This document shows, one piece after another, positions 15,704 to 25,378 of a stretch of 64,000 nucleotides of DNA. Numbering within the stretch: position 1 is the stretch's first letter; the number at the start of each line of letters is the position of its first letter. Source of the DNA: Kitasatospora sp. MAP5-34 (GTDB taxonomy: Bacteria > Actinomycetota > Actinomycetes > Streptomycetales > Streptomycetaceae); NCBI RefSeq assembly GCF_029894335.1, contig NZ_JARXZC010000018.1:62001-126000 (forward strand). The letters are read 5' to 3'. The position numbers were made by a program, and so were the translations under genes. The notes under the pieces are model-generated. The model ran no database searches, had not been told where the DNA came from, and was given only the letters and a program-made list of their open reading frames with translations.

Positions 15704-17011
15704 CTACTTGTTGTCACCATCCACCGCGACGACACCCGACCCAGTACCCGACCCGGCGTCCGCTCCGCCACTCGCGGCAGCGCTCGCGGCGCTGCGGCCC
15801 ACCGCCGAGGTGGACTGCCGGAGGGTGTCCAGGATCGCCAGCCCCTGCCCGACGATCCCGGCGGCGACCTGGTTGACGCCGTCCGTCCCGTTCAGGATGG
15901 TCAGGTTCGAACCCGCGATGCCCCGGGCCGCCGCGTCGACCAGGCCAGGGAGGTTCTCGATGACCCGGTTGGCGGCGATCAGCTCCTGGTGCCCGCCCTT
16001 GAGCGACTCGGCCCGGGCGTTGTTGGCGGCGGCCTGCGCCTCGGCGGTGGTCCGCTCGGCGTACGCGGTGCCGTCGGCCTGGACGCGTACCGCCTGGGCC
16101 TCGGCGGTCGCGAGCGTCGTACGCCGGTACGCCTCGCCCTCCGCCTCGAACTTCGCCTGGTCACGCTGGGCCTCGGCCAGCGTCCGCTGCCGGTACGCCT
16201 CCGCATCGGCCGGGCGGCGGACCTCCGCCTCCAACCGCTGGGCCGCCAGGTCGGCCTGACGCTGCGCCAGCGCGGTCTGCTCCTCGATGACCTCCTGCGA
16301 GGCCCGCGCCTGGGCGAGCGGCCCCGCCTGCGCGGCCCGGGCGTTGGCCTGCTCGGTCTCGGCGACGAATCCGGCCCGCTTGATCGCGGTGTCCCGCTCG
16401 TACTGGGCCTTCAGGGCGGCGGCCTGCTGCTCGCGCTCCGTCGCCTCCTGGTCGGCCTTCGCCTGCGCGATCCGGGCCTGGCTGGCGACGGCGGCGGCGT
16501 GCGGCGCGGCAAGGTTGGTGATGTAGCCGGAGGCGTCCTCGATCTCCTGGATCTGGAGCGCGTCCACCACGATGCCCAGCTTCTCCATCTCGGTGTGGCT
16601 GCCCTCCTTCACCTCCTGCGCGACCCGGTCCCGCTCCCGGATGATCTGCTCGACCGTGAGGCCGCCGATGATCGATCGCAGATGGCCCGCGAAGATCCGG
16701 CCGACCAGCTCCTCCATCCGCTCCTGCTCCGCCAGGAAGCGCCGGGCCGCGTTGGCGATGGACACGAAGTCGTCGCCGACCTTGAACACCGTGACGGCCC
16801 GGACGTTGAGCCGGATGCCCTGCTGCGTGACGCAGTCCTCCGCGATCTCCGCCTCGCGAAGCGCCAGGGACAGGATCCGGGCCTTCTGCTTGACCGGCAT
16901 CACGAAGCTGCCGTGGCCGGTGACGATCCGGAACTGGGTGTCCTGCTGCTGCCGCTTCGAGCCGGAGATCAGCAGCGCCTCGTTCGGCGCGGGAACGTGC
17001 CAGAACAACAT
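15704..17011 (-). CDS. Flotillin-like SPFH/band 7 protein (435 aa)
   Basis: Membrane-associated scaffold of functional membrane microdomains. An N-terminal SPFH/band 7 domain includes MPVKQKARILSLALREAEI. It is followed by a long Ala/Glu/Gln coiled coil (about 190-345: QAKADQEATEREQQAA, AEGEAYRRTTLATAEAQA) and a Gly/Ala/Ser-rich C-terminus. There is no clear transmembrane helix, as in several actinobacterial flotillins. ATG at 17011 follows AGGAGA. An NfeD-type partner gene lies 54 nt upstream on the same strand, the usual flotillin/NfeD arrangement. Confidence 0.88.
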   Translation of the reverse strand: MLFWHVPAPNEALLISGSKRQQQDTQFRIVTGHGSFVMPVKQKARILSLALREAEIAEDCVTQQGIRLNVRAVTVFKVGDDFVSIANAARRFLAEQERMEELVGRIFAGHLRSIIGGLTVEQIIRERDRVAQEVKEGSHTEMEKLGIVVDALQIQEIEDASGYITNLAAPHAAAVASQARIAQAKADQEATEREQQAAALKAQYERDTAIKRAGFVAETEQANARAAQAGPLAQARASQEVIEEQTALAQRQADLAAQRLEAEVRRPADAEAYRQRTLAEAQRDQAKFEAEGEAYRRTTLATAEAQAVRVQADGTAYAERTTAEAQAAANNARAESLKGGHQELIAANRVIENLPGLVDAAARGIAGSNLTILNGTDGVNQVAAGIVGQGLAILDTLRQSTSAVGRSAASAAASGGADAGSGTGSGVVAVDGDNK

Positions 17012-17065
17012 GACGAGTCTCCTGTGGTGTCGGGCGGCCGGCACCGGGCCGCCGGGGAAGGCTTC

Positions 17066-17290
17066 CTACGGGGGCGGGAACGGTACGACGACGACGGACC
17101 GCGCCGAGGTGCGGTCCACGACGATGACGAGGGTGTGCCGCGCGATCGGCGCCTCGGACCAGGCGGCGAACGCCTCACTTCCGCCGCGTACGGGCACCAG
17201 CACCTCGCCCGGCCCATCCTGCGGGATCGACACGGTCACCCGCCCAACGGCTCCCACCGGGCTCTGCTCGGCGTCGTCCGACCCGTCCAT
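17066..17290 (-). CDS. NfeD-like C-terminal OB-fold protein (74 aa)
   Basis: Short protein resembling the soluble beta-barrel domain found next to flotillins: GAVGRVTVSIPQDGPGEVLV, then a conserved SARSVVVVPF end. It lacks the membrane helices of full NfeD. ATG at 17290 has GAGAGGG upstream. Probably transcribed with flotillin and assists it. Confidence 0.65.
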   Translation of the reverse strand: MDGSDDAEQSPVGAVGRVTVSIPQDGPGEVLVPVRGGSEAFAAWSEAPIARHTLVIVVDRTSARSVVVVPFPPP

Positions 17291-17423
17291 CCGGCTCGCC
17301 CGCCCTCTCGCGCAGCAGAACTCCTGCCTCCAATGTAACGACCGCAGCGCCAAAAAGACCTTGTCCGGACAGCGGCACTCCGGCGCGGCTCCGGGCCCCT
17401 GTTCGCCGCCGGAACGGAAAACA

Positions 17424-17462
17424 CCCCCGCGACCCGGCCGGGGTCGGCCGAGGTCGCGGGGG
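17424..17462. terminator. Hairpin between NfeD-like and Rv0909-like genes
   Basis: CCCCCGCGACC (17424-17434) pairs with GGTCGCGGGGG (17452-17462). It lies downstream of the minus-strand Rv0909-like gene and probably ends its transcript. Confidence 0.65.
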
Positions 17463-17526
17463 CTCGCGCCGCCGACCTGCTTACGGTCCCAGTACGGACC
17501 CACGCACGGTTGACCCGCGCGGCAAG

Positions 17527-17733
17527 TCAGTTCTGCGGCGGGTGGGAGTCGTCGGAGGTGGGTGGCGCCTGGCCGCCGAGCTGGTCGTTGATCTTCTGCT
17601 CAGCCGAGTCGACCGGGTCGCCGTACTTGCCCTGCGTCTTGTCGTTGACGGCGTCACCCGCCTTGTCGACTCCCGAGCGGACCGTGTCCTCGTGGCCGCT
17701 GAGCATGCTCTTGATCTTGTCCAACATCGACAT
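17527..17733 (-). CDS. Small Rv0909-type antitoxin-like protein (68 aa)
   Basis: Charged, probably disordered protein: MSMLDKIKSMLSGHEDTVRS, then GVDKAGDAVNDKTQGKY. This matches the MT0933/Rv0909 family, named antitoxin in databases although single copies without a toxin are common. No toxin gene is adjacent here. ATG at 17733 has AGGACG upstream. Divergent from eshA. Confidence 0.75.
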   Translation of the reverse strand: MSMLDKIKSMLSGHEDTVRSGVDKAGDAVNDKTQGKYGDPVDSAEQKINDQLGGQAPPTSDDSHPPQN

Positions 17734-18042
17734 GGCTCGTCCTGCCTTTCCGGGCTTCAGGCTTCCAGGATGTCCGCGGCCGAACGGTTCCGCATCCGCA
17801 GTAGGGGCACCACCCGCTGCCACCACAGCCGCCGGTGACCGCCAACCGTTCCTCCCGGGATATTCACTCAATCGGGTAGTGACGCACCCTTTCGGCGGTA
17901 CGGCGGCACCGGGACGATCTAGTGTCCCGCTCTGGAGAACCGTTACGCCTGGCTCGCCATATCGCGTGTGGGAGACCAGATCTGACGTGTCACCAGGACA
18001 GCCTGGCGGCACGAAAAGGCCACATGAAGGAGAACTCTGCCG
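17734..18042. other. Divergent intergenic region before eshA
   Basis: No gene seen in these 309 bp. A possible -10 box TAGTGT lies at 17920-17925 with a weak -35. The eshA ribosome site AAGGAGAA lies at about 18027-18034. Confidence 0.4.
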
Positions 18043-19446
<1,404 letters not shown>

Positions 19447-19467
19447 CCAGTTGCGGGTAATGACAGT

Positions 19468-19480
19468 TGACGTTGCGTCA
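19468..19480. promoter_or_regulatory. Palindrome TGACG-TTG-CGTCA, possible regulator site
   Basis: Perfect 5+3+5 palindrome 21 nt after the eshA stop and upstream of the Pro/Thr-rich surface protein gene. It is one of three intergenic copies in the window. Confidence 0.35.
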
Positions 19481-19545
19481 GGTCGCCCACCCCGGGCGGC
19501 CTGGCGCTTCCGAACGCGAACCTCGGGCTTGGGGTGGGGTGGGGC

Positions 19546-20343
19546 ATGGACGACCAGGGCTTGATCCGCAGCGGGCGGCCGGACCGCGAACGGCAGCGTG
19601 AGCCACGGCGGGGTGAGCCGCCGCGCCGTGAGGCGCAGCGCTCGACCGGTGGCGTCGGGCGGGCCACCCGGCTGGCCGGGGCGGCGGCCGGGGTGGCCGC
19701 GCTCTGCAGCGCGCTCACCGGCATGGCGGAGGCGAAGGACGAGCCGTCGTCCTGGCCCGTCCCGGGCGGGACGGTGGTCGCAGCCTGCGTGGTCGCCCGG
19801 ACCGGGCTGCCGGAGGGCGGGGGCGACGTGAACGTACAGGTGAGCGTGAGCGTGTCGGTGGCGCTGCCCTCCCACCATCACCGGCACGACCCGCCCTGGC
19901 AGTGCCCGCCGCTGCCACACCCCACTCCGTGCCCTCCGCACCCGTCGCCCACGCCCACGCCGGTGCCTTCACCAACGCCGACGCCGACGCCGACGCCCAC
20001 GCCCACGCCGACCCCGCCACCTTCGCCGCCGCCGACGACTCCGCCGCCGCCCGCTCCGACCCCGGTCAGGCAGCCGGTACCGCGCCCACCCGCGCCGAAG
20101 CCGAGCCCGCACCCAGTGCTCGTCGTGGCCAGGCCGACGCCCGTACCGAGCGCGCCGCAGCCCGCGCCACCGCCCGCCGCACCGCGCCGGGTGCACCTCC
20201 CCCTGGCCGCGCCGGTGCTCGCCCGCAAGCCGCACCGGGGCGGGTCACCCCTGACCACGATGATGGTCGTCACCGTGCCGGCGGTACTGGCTGCCGCGAC
20301 CCTGAAGCCGCGCTCGCGAAACTCCCGGGGCAGCAGGTCCTGA
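19546..20343 (+). CDS. Pro/Thr-rich surface protein with terminal anchor (265 aa)
   Basis: Unrecognised. An Arg-rich start precedes a signal-type hydrophobic segment (LAGAAAGVAALCSALTGMAEA). A short Val/Ser strand region follows, then an extended Pro/Thr spacer at about 130-185 built of PT repeats. The C-terminal hydrophobic helix (MMVVTVPAVLAAATL) is followed by a basic tail. This is the layout of a wall-spanning membrane-anchored protein. ATG at 19546 follows GGGGTGGGG. The region is repetitive and another long frame exists, so confidence is moderate. Confidence 0.55.
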   Translation: MDDQGLIRSGRPDRERQREPRRGEPPRREAQRSTGGVGRATRLAGAAAGVAALCSALTGMAEAKDEPSSWPVPGGTVVAACVVARTGLPEGGGDVNVQVSVSVSVALPSHHHRHDPPWQCPPLPHPTPCPPHPSPTPTPVPSPTPTPTPTPTPTPTPPPSPPPTTPPPPAPTPVRQPVPRPPAPKPSPHPVLVVARPTPVPSAPQPAPPPAAPRRVHLPLAAPVLARKPHRGGSPLTTMMVVTVPAVLAAATLKPRSRNSRGSRS

Positions 20344-20412
20344 CCCGCCGCCGTCCCGATTCCCGCTGACGGCGCAGCAGTACCAACAACCGTATTTTTA
20401 CAAGGAGTTGTC

Positions 20413-21183
20413 ATGTCGCAGTGGCTGGTTCTGGCGATCGCCATGTCGGTGGCCTGCGTCGTCGTCGTGGCGGTGGTGCTGCTGAGAAGCCGACGGGCCG
20501 GGGAGGACGAGGACACCTCGGAGAGCCCGGACGTCATGGAGTACATGACGATGATGATCGGCGTGGTCTATGCCATCGTGCTCGGCCTCGCCATCGCGGG
20601 CGTCTGGGAGGGGCGCAACGGCGCTCAGGCCGACGTACAGCAGGAGGCCCAGGCGCTGCACGAGGTGAGCGCTCGGGCGCAGGTGTACCCGGCCGACTTC
20701 CGCAACCTCGTCCGGTCCGACGTCGACGCCTACGCGTCGTTCGTCGTCAACACCGAGGCCCAATACATGCAGGACCACGGCGCGATCTCGCCGCGCGGCA
20801 CGGAACTGCTGGACAAGCTCCGCACCGACGTGGCGAGCCGCGCGCCGCAGAGCGATCTGGAGTCCCAGACGTACCAGCCGATCGTGGACCAGATCGCGGC
20901 GGTGGAGTCGGCCCGCAACTCCCGGGGGCAGGCCGCCGGACCGACGATGCCACCGGTGGTCTGGTTCGGGCTGATCGTGGGCGCGGTGATCACGGTGGGC
21001 CTGATCTTCACCCTGCAGATCCGGCGCACCCCACGTGAGTTGCTGCTCGCCGGGGTGTTCAGCGCGCTGATCGGCTTCCTGCTCTTCCTGATCTGGGACT
21101 TCGACAACCCGTTCAGCCGGGGCATCTCGATGACCGCCCAGCCCTTCCTCGACCTCTTCCCCGGCATCGGCGGATCCAGCTGA
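20413..21183 (+). CDS. Bestrophin-like (DUF4239) membrane protein (256 aa)
   Basis: Two N-terminal helices (QWLVLAIAMSVACVVVVAVVL; MTMMIGVVYAIVLGLAIAGV) are followed by an extramembrane domain of about 130 residues rich in acidic and Gln residues (EAQALHEVSARAQVYP). Two C-terminal helices (VVWFGLIVGAVITVGLIF; GVFSALIGFLLFLIW) complete the DUF4239 pattern. The ribosome site AAGGAG precedes the ATG. Function is unknown. Confidence 0.85.
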   Translation: MSQWLVLAIAMSVACVVVVAVVLLRSRRAGEDEDTSESPDVMEYMTMMIGVVYAIVLGLAIAGVWEGRNGAQADVQQEAQALHEVSARAQVYPADFRNLVRSDVDAYASFVVNTEAQYMQDHGAISPRGTELLDKLRTDVASRAPQSDLESQTYQPIVDQIAAVESARNSRGQAAGPTMPPVVWFGLIVGAVITVGLIFTLQIRRTPRELLLAGVFSALIGFLLFLIWDFDNPFSRGISMTAQPFLDLFPGIGGSS

Positions 21184-21199
21184 CCGCAGGGTCGGCCGG

Positions 21200-21230
21200 C
21201 CGCTGGGATCACCTGCCCGCTGGGATCACC
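21200..21230. repeat. Tandem 14-bp repeat (17-bp period) at the NUDIX stop codon
   Basis: CCGCTGGGATCACC occurs at 21200-21213 and 21217-21230. The second copy contains the complement of the NUDIX gene stop codon (21226-21228), so the 3' end of that gene is duplicated downstream. Confidence 0.7.
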
Positions 21231-21885
21231 CGGCCGCGAACGGGCCGTCCAGGGCGGCCCACTGCAGCAGCATGACGGTCTTGGCGTCGGCGATCTCGCC
21301 GCTGCGGACCATCTCCAGGGCTTGCTGGAAGGGTAGTTCGACGACTTCGATGTCCTCGCCCTCCTCGGCGAGGCCGCCGCCCGCGCCGGTACGGTCGGCC
21401 GGGCTGTAGGGGGCGGCGTAGAAGTGCAGCCGCTGGGTGACCGAGCCGGGGCTCATGTAGACGTCGAAGACGTGCTCGACCTCGCCGATGGTGTGGCCGG
21501 TCTCCTCGACCGCCTCCCGGCGGATCGCGGTCTCGGGGTCCTGGTCGTCCAGCAGGCCGGCGGCCGTCTCCAGCAGCATGCCGTCCGGGTGGCCGTTGAC
21601 GTAGGCGGGGTAACGGAACTGACGAGTCAGCAGGACAGCCCGGCGGCTGCGGTCGTAGAGCAGGACGGTCGCGCCGTTGCCCCGGTCGTAGGTCTCGCGC
21701 TGCTCGGTGCTCCAGTGGCCGTCGGCGTGCCGGTAGTCGAAGCTCGTGGTGCGCAGCACGTACCAGTGGCAGGAGAGCAGCCGGACGTCGCGGACCCGGA
21801 CGCCCGGGTTGCCCGTGAGATCCCGGCCTTGCCGGTCCAGGCCGGTGCGCCCGCGTCGGTCGGGGGTGTCGATGCCCTCGGTCAT
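21226..21885 (-). CDS. NUDIX hydrolase, ADP-sugar/GDP-mannose pyrophosphatase type (219 aa)
   Basis: Hydrolyses nucleoside diphosphates linked to another moiety. The Nudix box runs GLLDDQDPETAIRREAVEET and continues GHTIG. The upstream strand has NGATVLLYDRSRRAVLLTRQ as in the NudK/ADP-ribose pyrophosphatase group. The ATG overlaps the preceding stop (ATGA). Last gene of the DeoR/DUF4406/NUDIX operon. Confidence 0.9.
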   Translation of the reverse strand: MTEGIDTPDRRGRTGLDRQGRDLTGNPGVRVRDVRLLSCHWYVLRTTSFDYRHADGHWSTEQRETYDRGNGATVLLYDRSRRAVLLTRQFRYPAYVNGHPDGMLLETAAGLLDDQDPETAIRREAVEETGHTIGEVEHVFDVYMSPGSVTQRLHFYAAPYSPADRTGAGGGLAEEGEDIEVVELPFQQALEMVRSGEIADAKTVMLLQWAALDGPFAAG

Positions 21886-22274
21886 CGGCCCGCGCCTCGG
21901 ACGGACGGGACATCGCCGAGGTCCGTGTAGACGGCCTTGCCCTGGATACCGGCCTGACTGACCATCAGATCGGCTCCGGCGGAGGCTCCGCCGATCCGCA
22001 GGACAGCGTCGCAGCGGGTGAGCAACAGCTCGGCGACGGGGTGGAAGACCTCGTCGAAGGCCGGGTCGCCGACCGTCGTGGAGCCGGCCAGTTCGGCCAG
22101 CGGCAGGGCCAACGCCTCTCCGGTGACCGGCAGATGGCCGGCCCGGAAGAGAACGAGCGCGGCCTCGTTCATGGCCCTGACGTTGGCGGCCAGCCGGTCG
22201 GGGTCGTCCCCGGTACCGGACCGGTACGGCCCGGCGACCAGGATCATCAGCGAGCGGGAATCGGTGTGCTGCAT
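21882..22274 (-). CDS. DUF4406/nucleoside deoxyribosyltransferase-like protein (130 aa)
   Basis: Rossmann-like small protein with MILVAGPYRSGTGDD, MNEAALVLFRAGHLPVTGEA and CDAVLRIGGASAGAD, the pattern of DUF4406 and related nucleoside 2-deoxyribosyltransferase folds. Overlaps the NUDIX gene by 4 nt and follows the DeoR gene by 35 nt. Context suggests nucleotide or sugar-nucleotide salvage. Confidence 0.75.
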   Translation of the reverse strand: MQHTDSRSLMILVAGPYRSGTGDDPDRLAANVRAMNEAALVLFRAGHLPVTGEALALPLAELAGSTTVGDPAFDEVFHPVAELLLTRCDAVLRIGGASAGADLMVSQAGIQGKAVYTDLGDVPSVRGAGR

Positions 22275-22309
22275 CAGGCTGTTGCCTCTTCCTCAGGATT
22301 CGGTAGCGG

Positions 22310-23095
22310 TCAGACCAGCAACGTCGAGACGCCCGCCTCGCGCAGGGCGGTCAGGGTCTCGGGGCCGCTGGGGTGGGTGGCGATGTCGGCGGCGGCGGTG
22401 TCGGTGACGAAGGTGGAGACGGCACCCAGGTCGGCGACCCGGCTGAAGGCCCGGACGCCGAGCTTGGTGGCGTCGGCGACGGCGATCACGCGCTCGGCAC
22501 GGGCCAGGGCAGCCTGCTTCACCGACGCGTCGTCCAGCGAGAACTCCGACCAGCCGTGTTCGCCGTGCACACCCCCGATGGACATCACGAAACAGTCGAA
22601 GGCCAGGGTCTCCAGCGTGCTCAGCGCGAGCGGGCCGACCAGTGAACGCTCCCCCGGCCTGGACTCCCCGCCCAGCACCAGCAGCCGGATGCCCGGCCGG
22701 TCGGCGAGCCGGACGGCCGCCTGCAGGCTGAGCACCGCCACGGTCAACGGCGCCCGGGCGACCAGTTGTTCGGCCACGTGCACGGTGGTGGTCCCGGCGT
22801 CCAGCAGTACGGTCTGCCCGGGCTCCACCAGCCCGGCGACCGCCGCGCCGAGCCGCTCCTTGGTCGCCGACTGCCAAACCTCCCGCGCGTCGAAGCCCGA
22901 CCCCGCCTCGACGGTACGGACGGGGACGGCACCCCCACGCACCCGGCGGACCAGGCCCTGCCGTTCGAGCTCGTCCAGATCCCGGCGCGCCGTCATCTCC
23001 GAGACGCCGAGCCGCCGCGCGAGCTCGGTCACCGTCGCTCCACCGCCACCCAGCACCAGGCGCAGAGTCACATCGAGCCGGTTTGCGATTCCCAT
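22310..23095 (-). CDS. DeoR-family transcriptional regulator (261 aa)
   Basis: N-terminal HTH (VTELARRLGVSEMTARRDLDELERQGLVRR) and a C-terminal phosphosugar-sensing DeoRC domain (LDAGTTTVHVAEQL, LVLGGESRPGERSLVGPLA, VIAVADATKLG). First gene of a three-gene operon and probably its autoregulator. The sequence upstream (23096-23140) is unusually AT-rich (ATCACGCAAATGTTCGAAG) and probably holds promoter and operator. Confidence 0.92.
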   Translation of the reverse strand: MGIANRLDVTLRLVLGGGGATVTELARRLGVSEMTARRDLDELERQGLVRRVRGGAVPVRTVEAGSGFDAREVWQSATKERLGAAVAGLVEPGQTVLLDAGTTTVHVAEQLVARAPLTVAVLSLQAAVRLADRPGIRLLVLGGESRPGERSLVGPLALSTLETLAFDCFVMSIGGVHGEHGWSEFSLDDASVKQAALARAERVIAVADATKLGVRAFSRVADLGAVSTFVTDTAAADIATHPSGPETLTALREAGVSTLLV

Positions 23096-23271
23096 GCCAT
23101 CTTTCTATCACGCAAATGTTCGAAGTGACAGCTTCATGTTAGGAAGCCATCCCGGGCGGATCTCCCCCGATCTCCCCGCCACACCGCCCCGGGTCGTCGG
23201 CAATCGGCGCGCGGACCGCGAGAATCACGGAACGCACGGCCACCGGCCGGCCCTGGCGAACGGAGCGGACC

Positions 23272-23616
23272 GTGGAGAACCAGCCCCTCGGCGAAGTGAT
23301 CGCCGAACGCGTCCTGGAGGTCCACCACCCGGACGGCTCCACCCATCGCGTGGTGATCCGCATCGGCCGCCCATACCCCGCCCGCGAAAAGGGCCTCGAC
23401 TGGTCCTGCCCCGGCCAGGTCGACGGCCTCGGCGACGACTCCGTCGTCACCGTCCACGGCGTCGACGCCCTGCAGGCCCTGCTGCTCTGCCTCTACCGCG
23501 TCCGCAGCGCCGTGCGGCACCTCAGCGCCGAGCGCGGCCTGCGGGTCACCTGGCTGGAGGGCGACGACCTCGGTCTGCGCATCGACCCCGACACACCGGC
23601 CGAAGAACTCCTCTGA
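23272..23616 (+). CDS. DUF6968-type conserved protein (114 aa)
   Basis: Unknown function. Pattern GEVIAERVLEVHHPDG, WSCPGQVDGLGDDSV and VHGVDALQALLLCLYRVRS resembles a widespread small streptomycete family. The start is GTG at 23272 with GGAG upstream. No linked genes suggest a role. Confidence 0.65.
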   Translation: MENQPLGEVIAERVLEVHHPDGSTHRVVIRIGRPYPAREKGLDWSCPGQVDGLGDDSVVTVHGVDALQALLLCLYRVRSAVRHLSAERGLRVTWLEGDDLGLRIDPDTPAEELL

Positions 23617-23792
23617 CAGCTCTCACCCGGCCCGGCCCTGACGGCACGGACCGCCGGCAGGTGTCGCCCCGAAGGAGTGACCAGCCGAGACACTCCGTCA
23701 ATCACGGCTCTCAGCAGCGAGTTCGGCTGTGCCCGACCAGTAGAGTCGACGGCCCCGGGAAGCGTTGACGTCATCGTCGTCGGAGGCACCGC

Positions 23793-24248
23793 ATGTCCGA
23801 ACACACCGAGAACCTGTACGAAGCCGTCGGTGGTATCGACGGCCTGCGCAGGCTCAGCCTGACCTTCTACGACCAGGTCCTGGCGGACCCGCTGCTCGCA
23901 CCGGTCTTCGCGGACTTCACTCCGACTCACGTCGAACACGTCGCCGTCTGGCTCGCCGAGGTCTTCGGCGGCCCGGCCGGGTTCAGTACGGAACTCGGCG
24001 GCCACCAGGCCCTCCTGCGCGCCCATCTCGGCCTGTCGATCACCGAGCAGCAGCGCACCCGCTGGCTGGAACTGATGGCCGCCGCCGTCGCCGCCGAACT
24101 CCCGGCGGACGAACTGCTGCGCCGCCAGGTCCTCGCCTACTTCGACTGGGGCACCCGGATCGCCCGCGACATCTCGTCCTCACCGGTCGGCGCGGATCTC
24201 GGCGACCCCGGACCGACACCACGATGGGGCTGGGACGGCCTGATGTGA
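23793..24248 (+). CDS. Group II truncated haemoglobin-like protein (151 aa)
   Basis: Globin of the two-over-two fold that binds haem and small gases. LYEAVGGIDGLRRLSLTFYD, LLAPVFADF, and RAHLGLSI with the proximal His fit the group II pattern. An additional Trp-containing stretch follows (TRWLELMAAAV). Length is slightly above the usual 120-135 because of a C-terminal extension ending WGWDGLM. No flavohaemoprotein or nitrosative-stress genes are adjacent. Confidence 0.88.
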   Translation: MSEHTENLYEAVGGIDGLRRLSLTFYDQVLADPLLAPVFADFTPTHVEHVAVWLAEVFGGPAGFSTELGGHQALLRAHLGLSITEQQRTRWLELMAAAVAAELPADELLRRQVLAYFDWGTRIARDISSSPVGADLGDPGPTPRWGWDGLM

Positions 24249-24315
24249 GCGAGACCGGACGGGTCGAGGCGTTCAGCGACGGGGTGGCGGAATCCCGCAC
24301 TGATCGGACCGAGCC

Positions 24316-24645
24316 TCAGCCATTCACCTTGTGGTACCAGAGCCCGACGGTCGCGCCGTCGGTGAACACCGCGCAGACGTGCCGGTCGTACTTGGCGGGG
24401 TCGAGCGGGTGGTTGTTCGTGTAGTCGTTGCAGGCTGCGAACGTCCAGAACCAAGTCTGGTACTCGTAACACGGGTTGACGTTCCCGTTGTCGGCGCAGT
24501 CCGGCGTCGGCGACTGCCGGGTGCTCGCCACCGACCCGGGCACCGCCCGACCCGTCCCGGCAGCCGTCGCGGTGCCGATACCCAGAGCGCAGACCGTACC
24601 GGCGGCGGCCAGCACGGCAACGGCCTTGCGGAGGCGGAGCTTCAT
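24316..24645 (-). CDS. Small secreted protein with four cysteines (109 aa)
   Basis: Unrecognised. Basic start and hydrophobic core (KLRLRKAVAVLAAAGTVCALG, cleavage near ATAAG), then a mature domain with four Cys (DCADNG, NPCYEY, AACNDY, HVCAVF) and several aromatics, suggesting two disulphides. ATG at 24645 follows GAGGAG. Confidence 0.75.
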   Translation of the reverse strand: MKLRLRKAVAVLAAAGTVCALGIGTATAAGTGRAVPGSVASTRQSPTPDCADNGNVNPCYEYQTWFWTFAACNDYTNNHPLDPAKYDRHVCAVFTDGATVGLWYHKVNG

Positions 24646-24822
24646 GGTTCTTCTCCTCGCTTTGGTCACTGTCGGCGCTGCTCGCCACGAGGCCCGAGCG
24701 CCATCGGATGCCAAGAGTATACGAACCATCACACACCGTGCACGGCCTTTTTCCCGATCCCCCGCCGACGCACCACAGGCCGGCCCTGCCGCAGCCAGGG
24801 CAGGGCCGGAATCAGCCCGAGG

Positions 24823-25182
24823 TCAGAGCAGCGCCTGAGTCCCCGAGCACGTCAGGGTTCCGGTGGCCGTGGCAGTACTGCCGGTCGGCTGCGTGACCGC
24901 GAGGCCCGCAAGCTTGACCGTGTCCACGGTACGGCTCGCCACCGCACCGGCTGCCGACTGGCCGGTCCACATGACAGGGGTGGCACCGTTGACCGTCAGG
25001 ACCAGCGAGTACGTCGAACCGTCGAACCCGAGGACTGCGCTGACACCGGTCTCGCCCCCGTCCCCGGACGCCGCAGTCATGGTCAGCGTGCCGGTCCCGT
25101 GAAGCGGTGATCGCGTGAACGAGACTCCGGAGATCGGCGTGGTCGTGGTCGACACCCGGACCGACCGAACGGCCGTCGTCAC
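24823..25182 (-). pseudogene. Probable C-terminal remnant of a secreted beta-rich protein
   Basis: The frame (LTMTAASGDGGETGVS, STYSLVLTVNGATPV, ending TLTCSGTQALL) looks like the end of a secreted Thr/Ser/Gly beta-sandwich protein. Its 5' part is missing and is overlapped by the opposite-strand gene at 25115, and there is no signal peptide. The remnant reading could be wrong; it might be a short non-coding frame. Confidence 0.4.
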
Positions 25183-25348
25183 CGACGTGGCCGACCGGGC
25201 TCCGACCCTCCGGCCGCCGTGGCTCGGGATGCGCGAAGAGTGGGAGGCGATCCCGCAGCAGGTACGCCCGGCGGACCCGGCCGAGACTCTGCGGGCGCAC
25301 GTGGCCGAGGCGGACGCGATGATCCGGCGAGAGATGTACAGGCCGTAA
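25115..25348 (+). CDS. Small conserved streptomycete protein (77 aa)
   Basis: Matches a common small actinomycete type with a beta-barrel-like start (GVVVVDTRTDRTAVVTDV), a central PPWLGMREEWEAIPQQVRPA and a helical end (AETLRAHVAEADAMIRREM). Function is unknown. The start is GTG at 25115. It overlaps a decayed opposite-strand frame, which suggests it was inserted or extended there. Confidence 0.65.
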   Translation: MNETPEIGVVVVDTRTDRTAVVTDVADRAPTLRPPWLGMREEWEAIPQQVRPADPAETLRAHVAEADAMIRREMYRP

Positions 25349-25378
25349 CTGGGTGGCCGCTGCCGTGCCCGACCACTG

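Noticed and set aside
17527..17733. Toxin-antitoxin system
   Set aside because: The Rv0909-like protein is called antitoxin by name only; no toxin gene is adjacent.
19902..20369. Ala/Asp-rich alternative frame over the Pro/Thr repeat region
   Set aside because: It has no signal, domain or ribosome site, whereas the Pro/Thr frame has a signal segment and terminal anchor. Some doubt remains because the DNA is repetitive.
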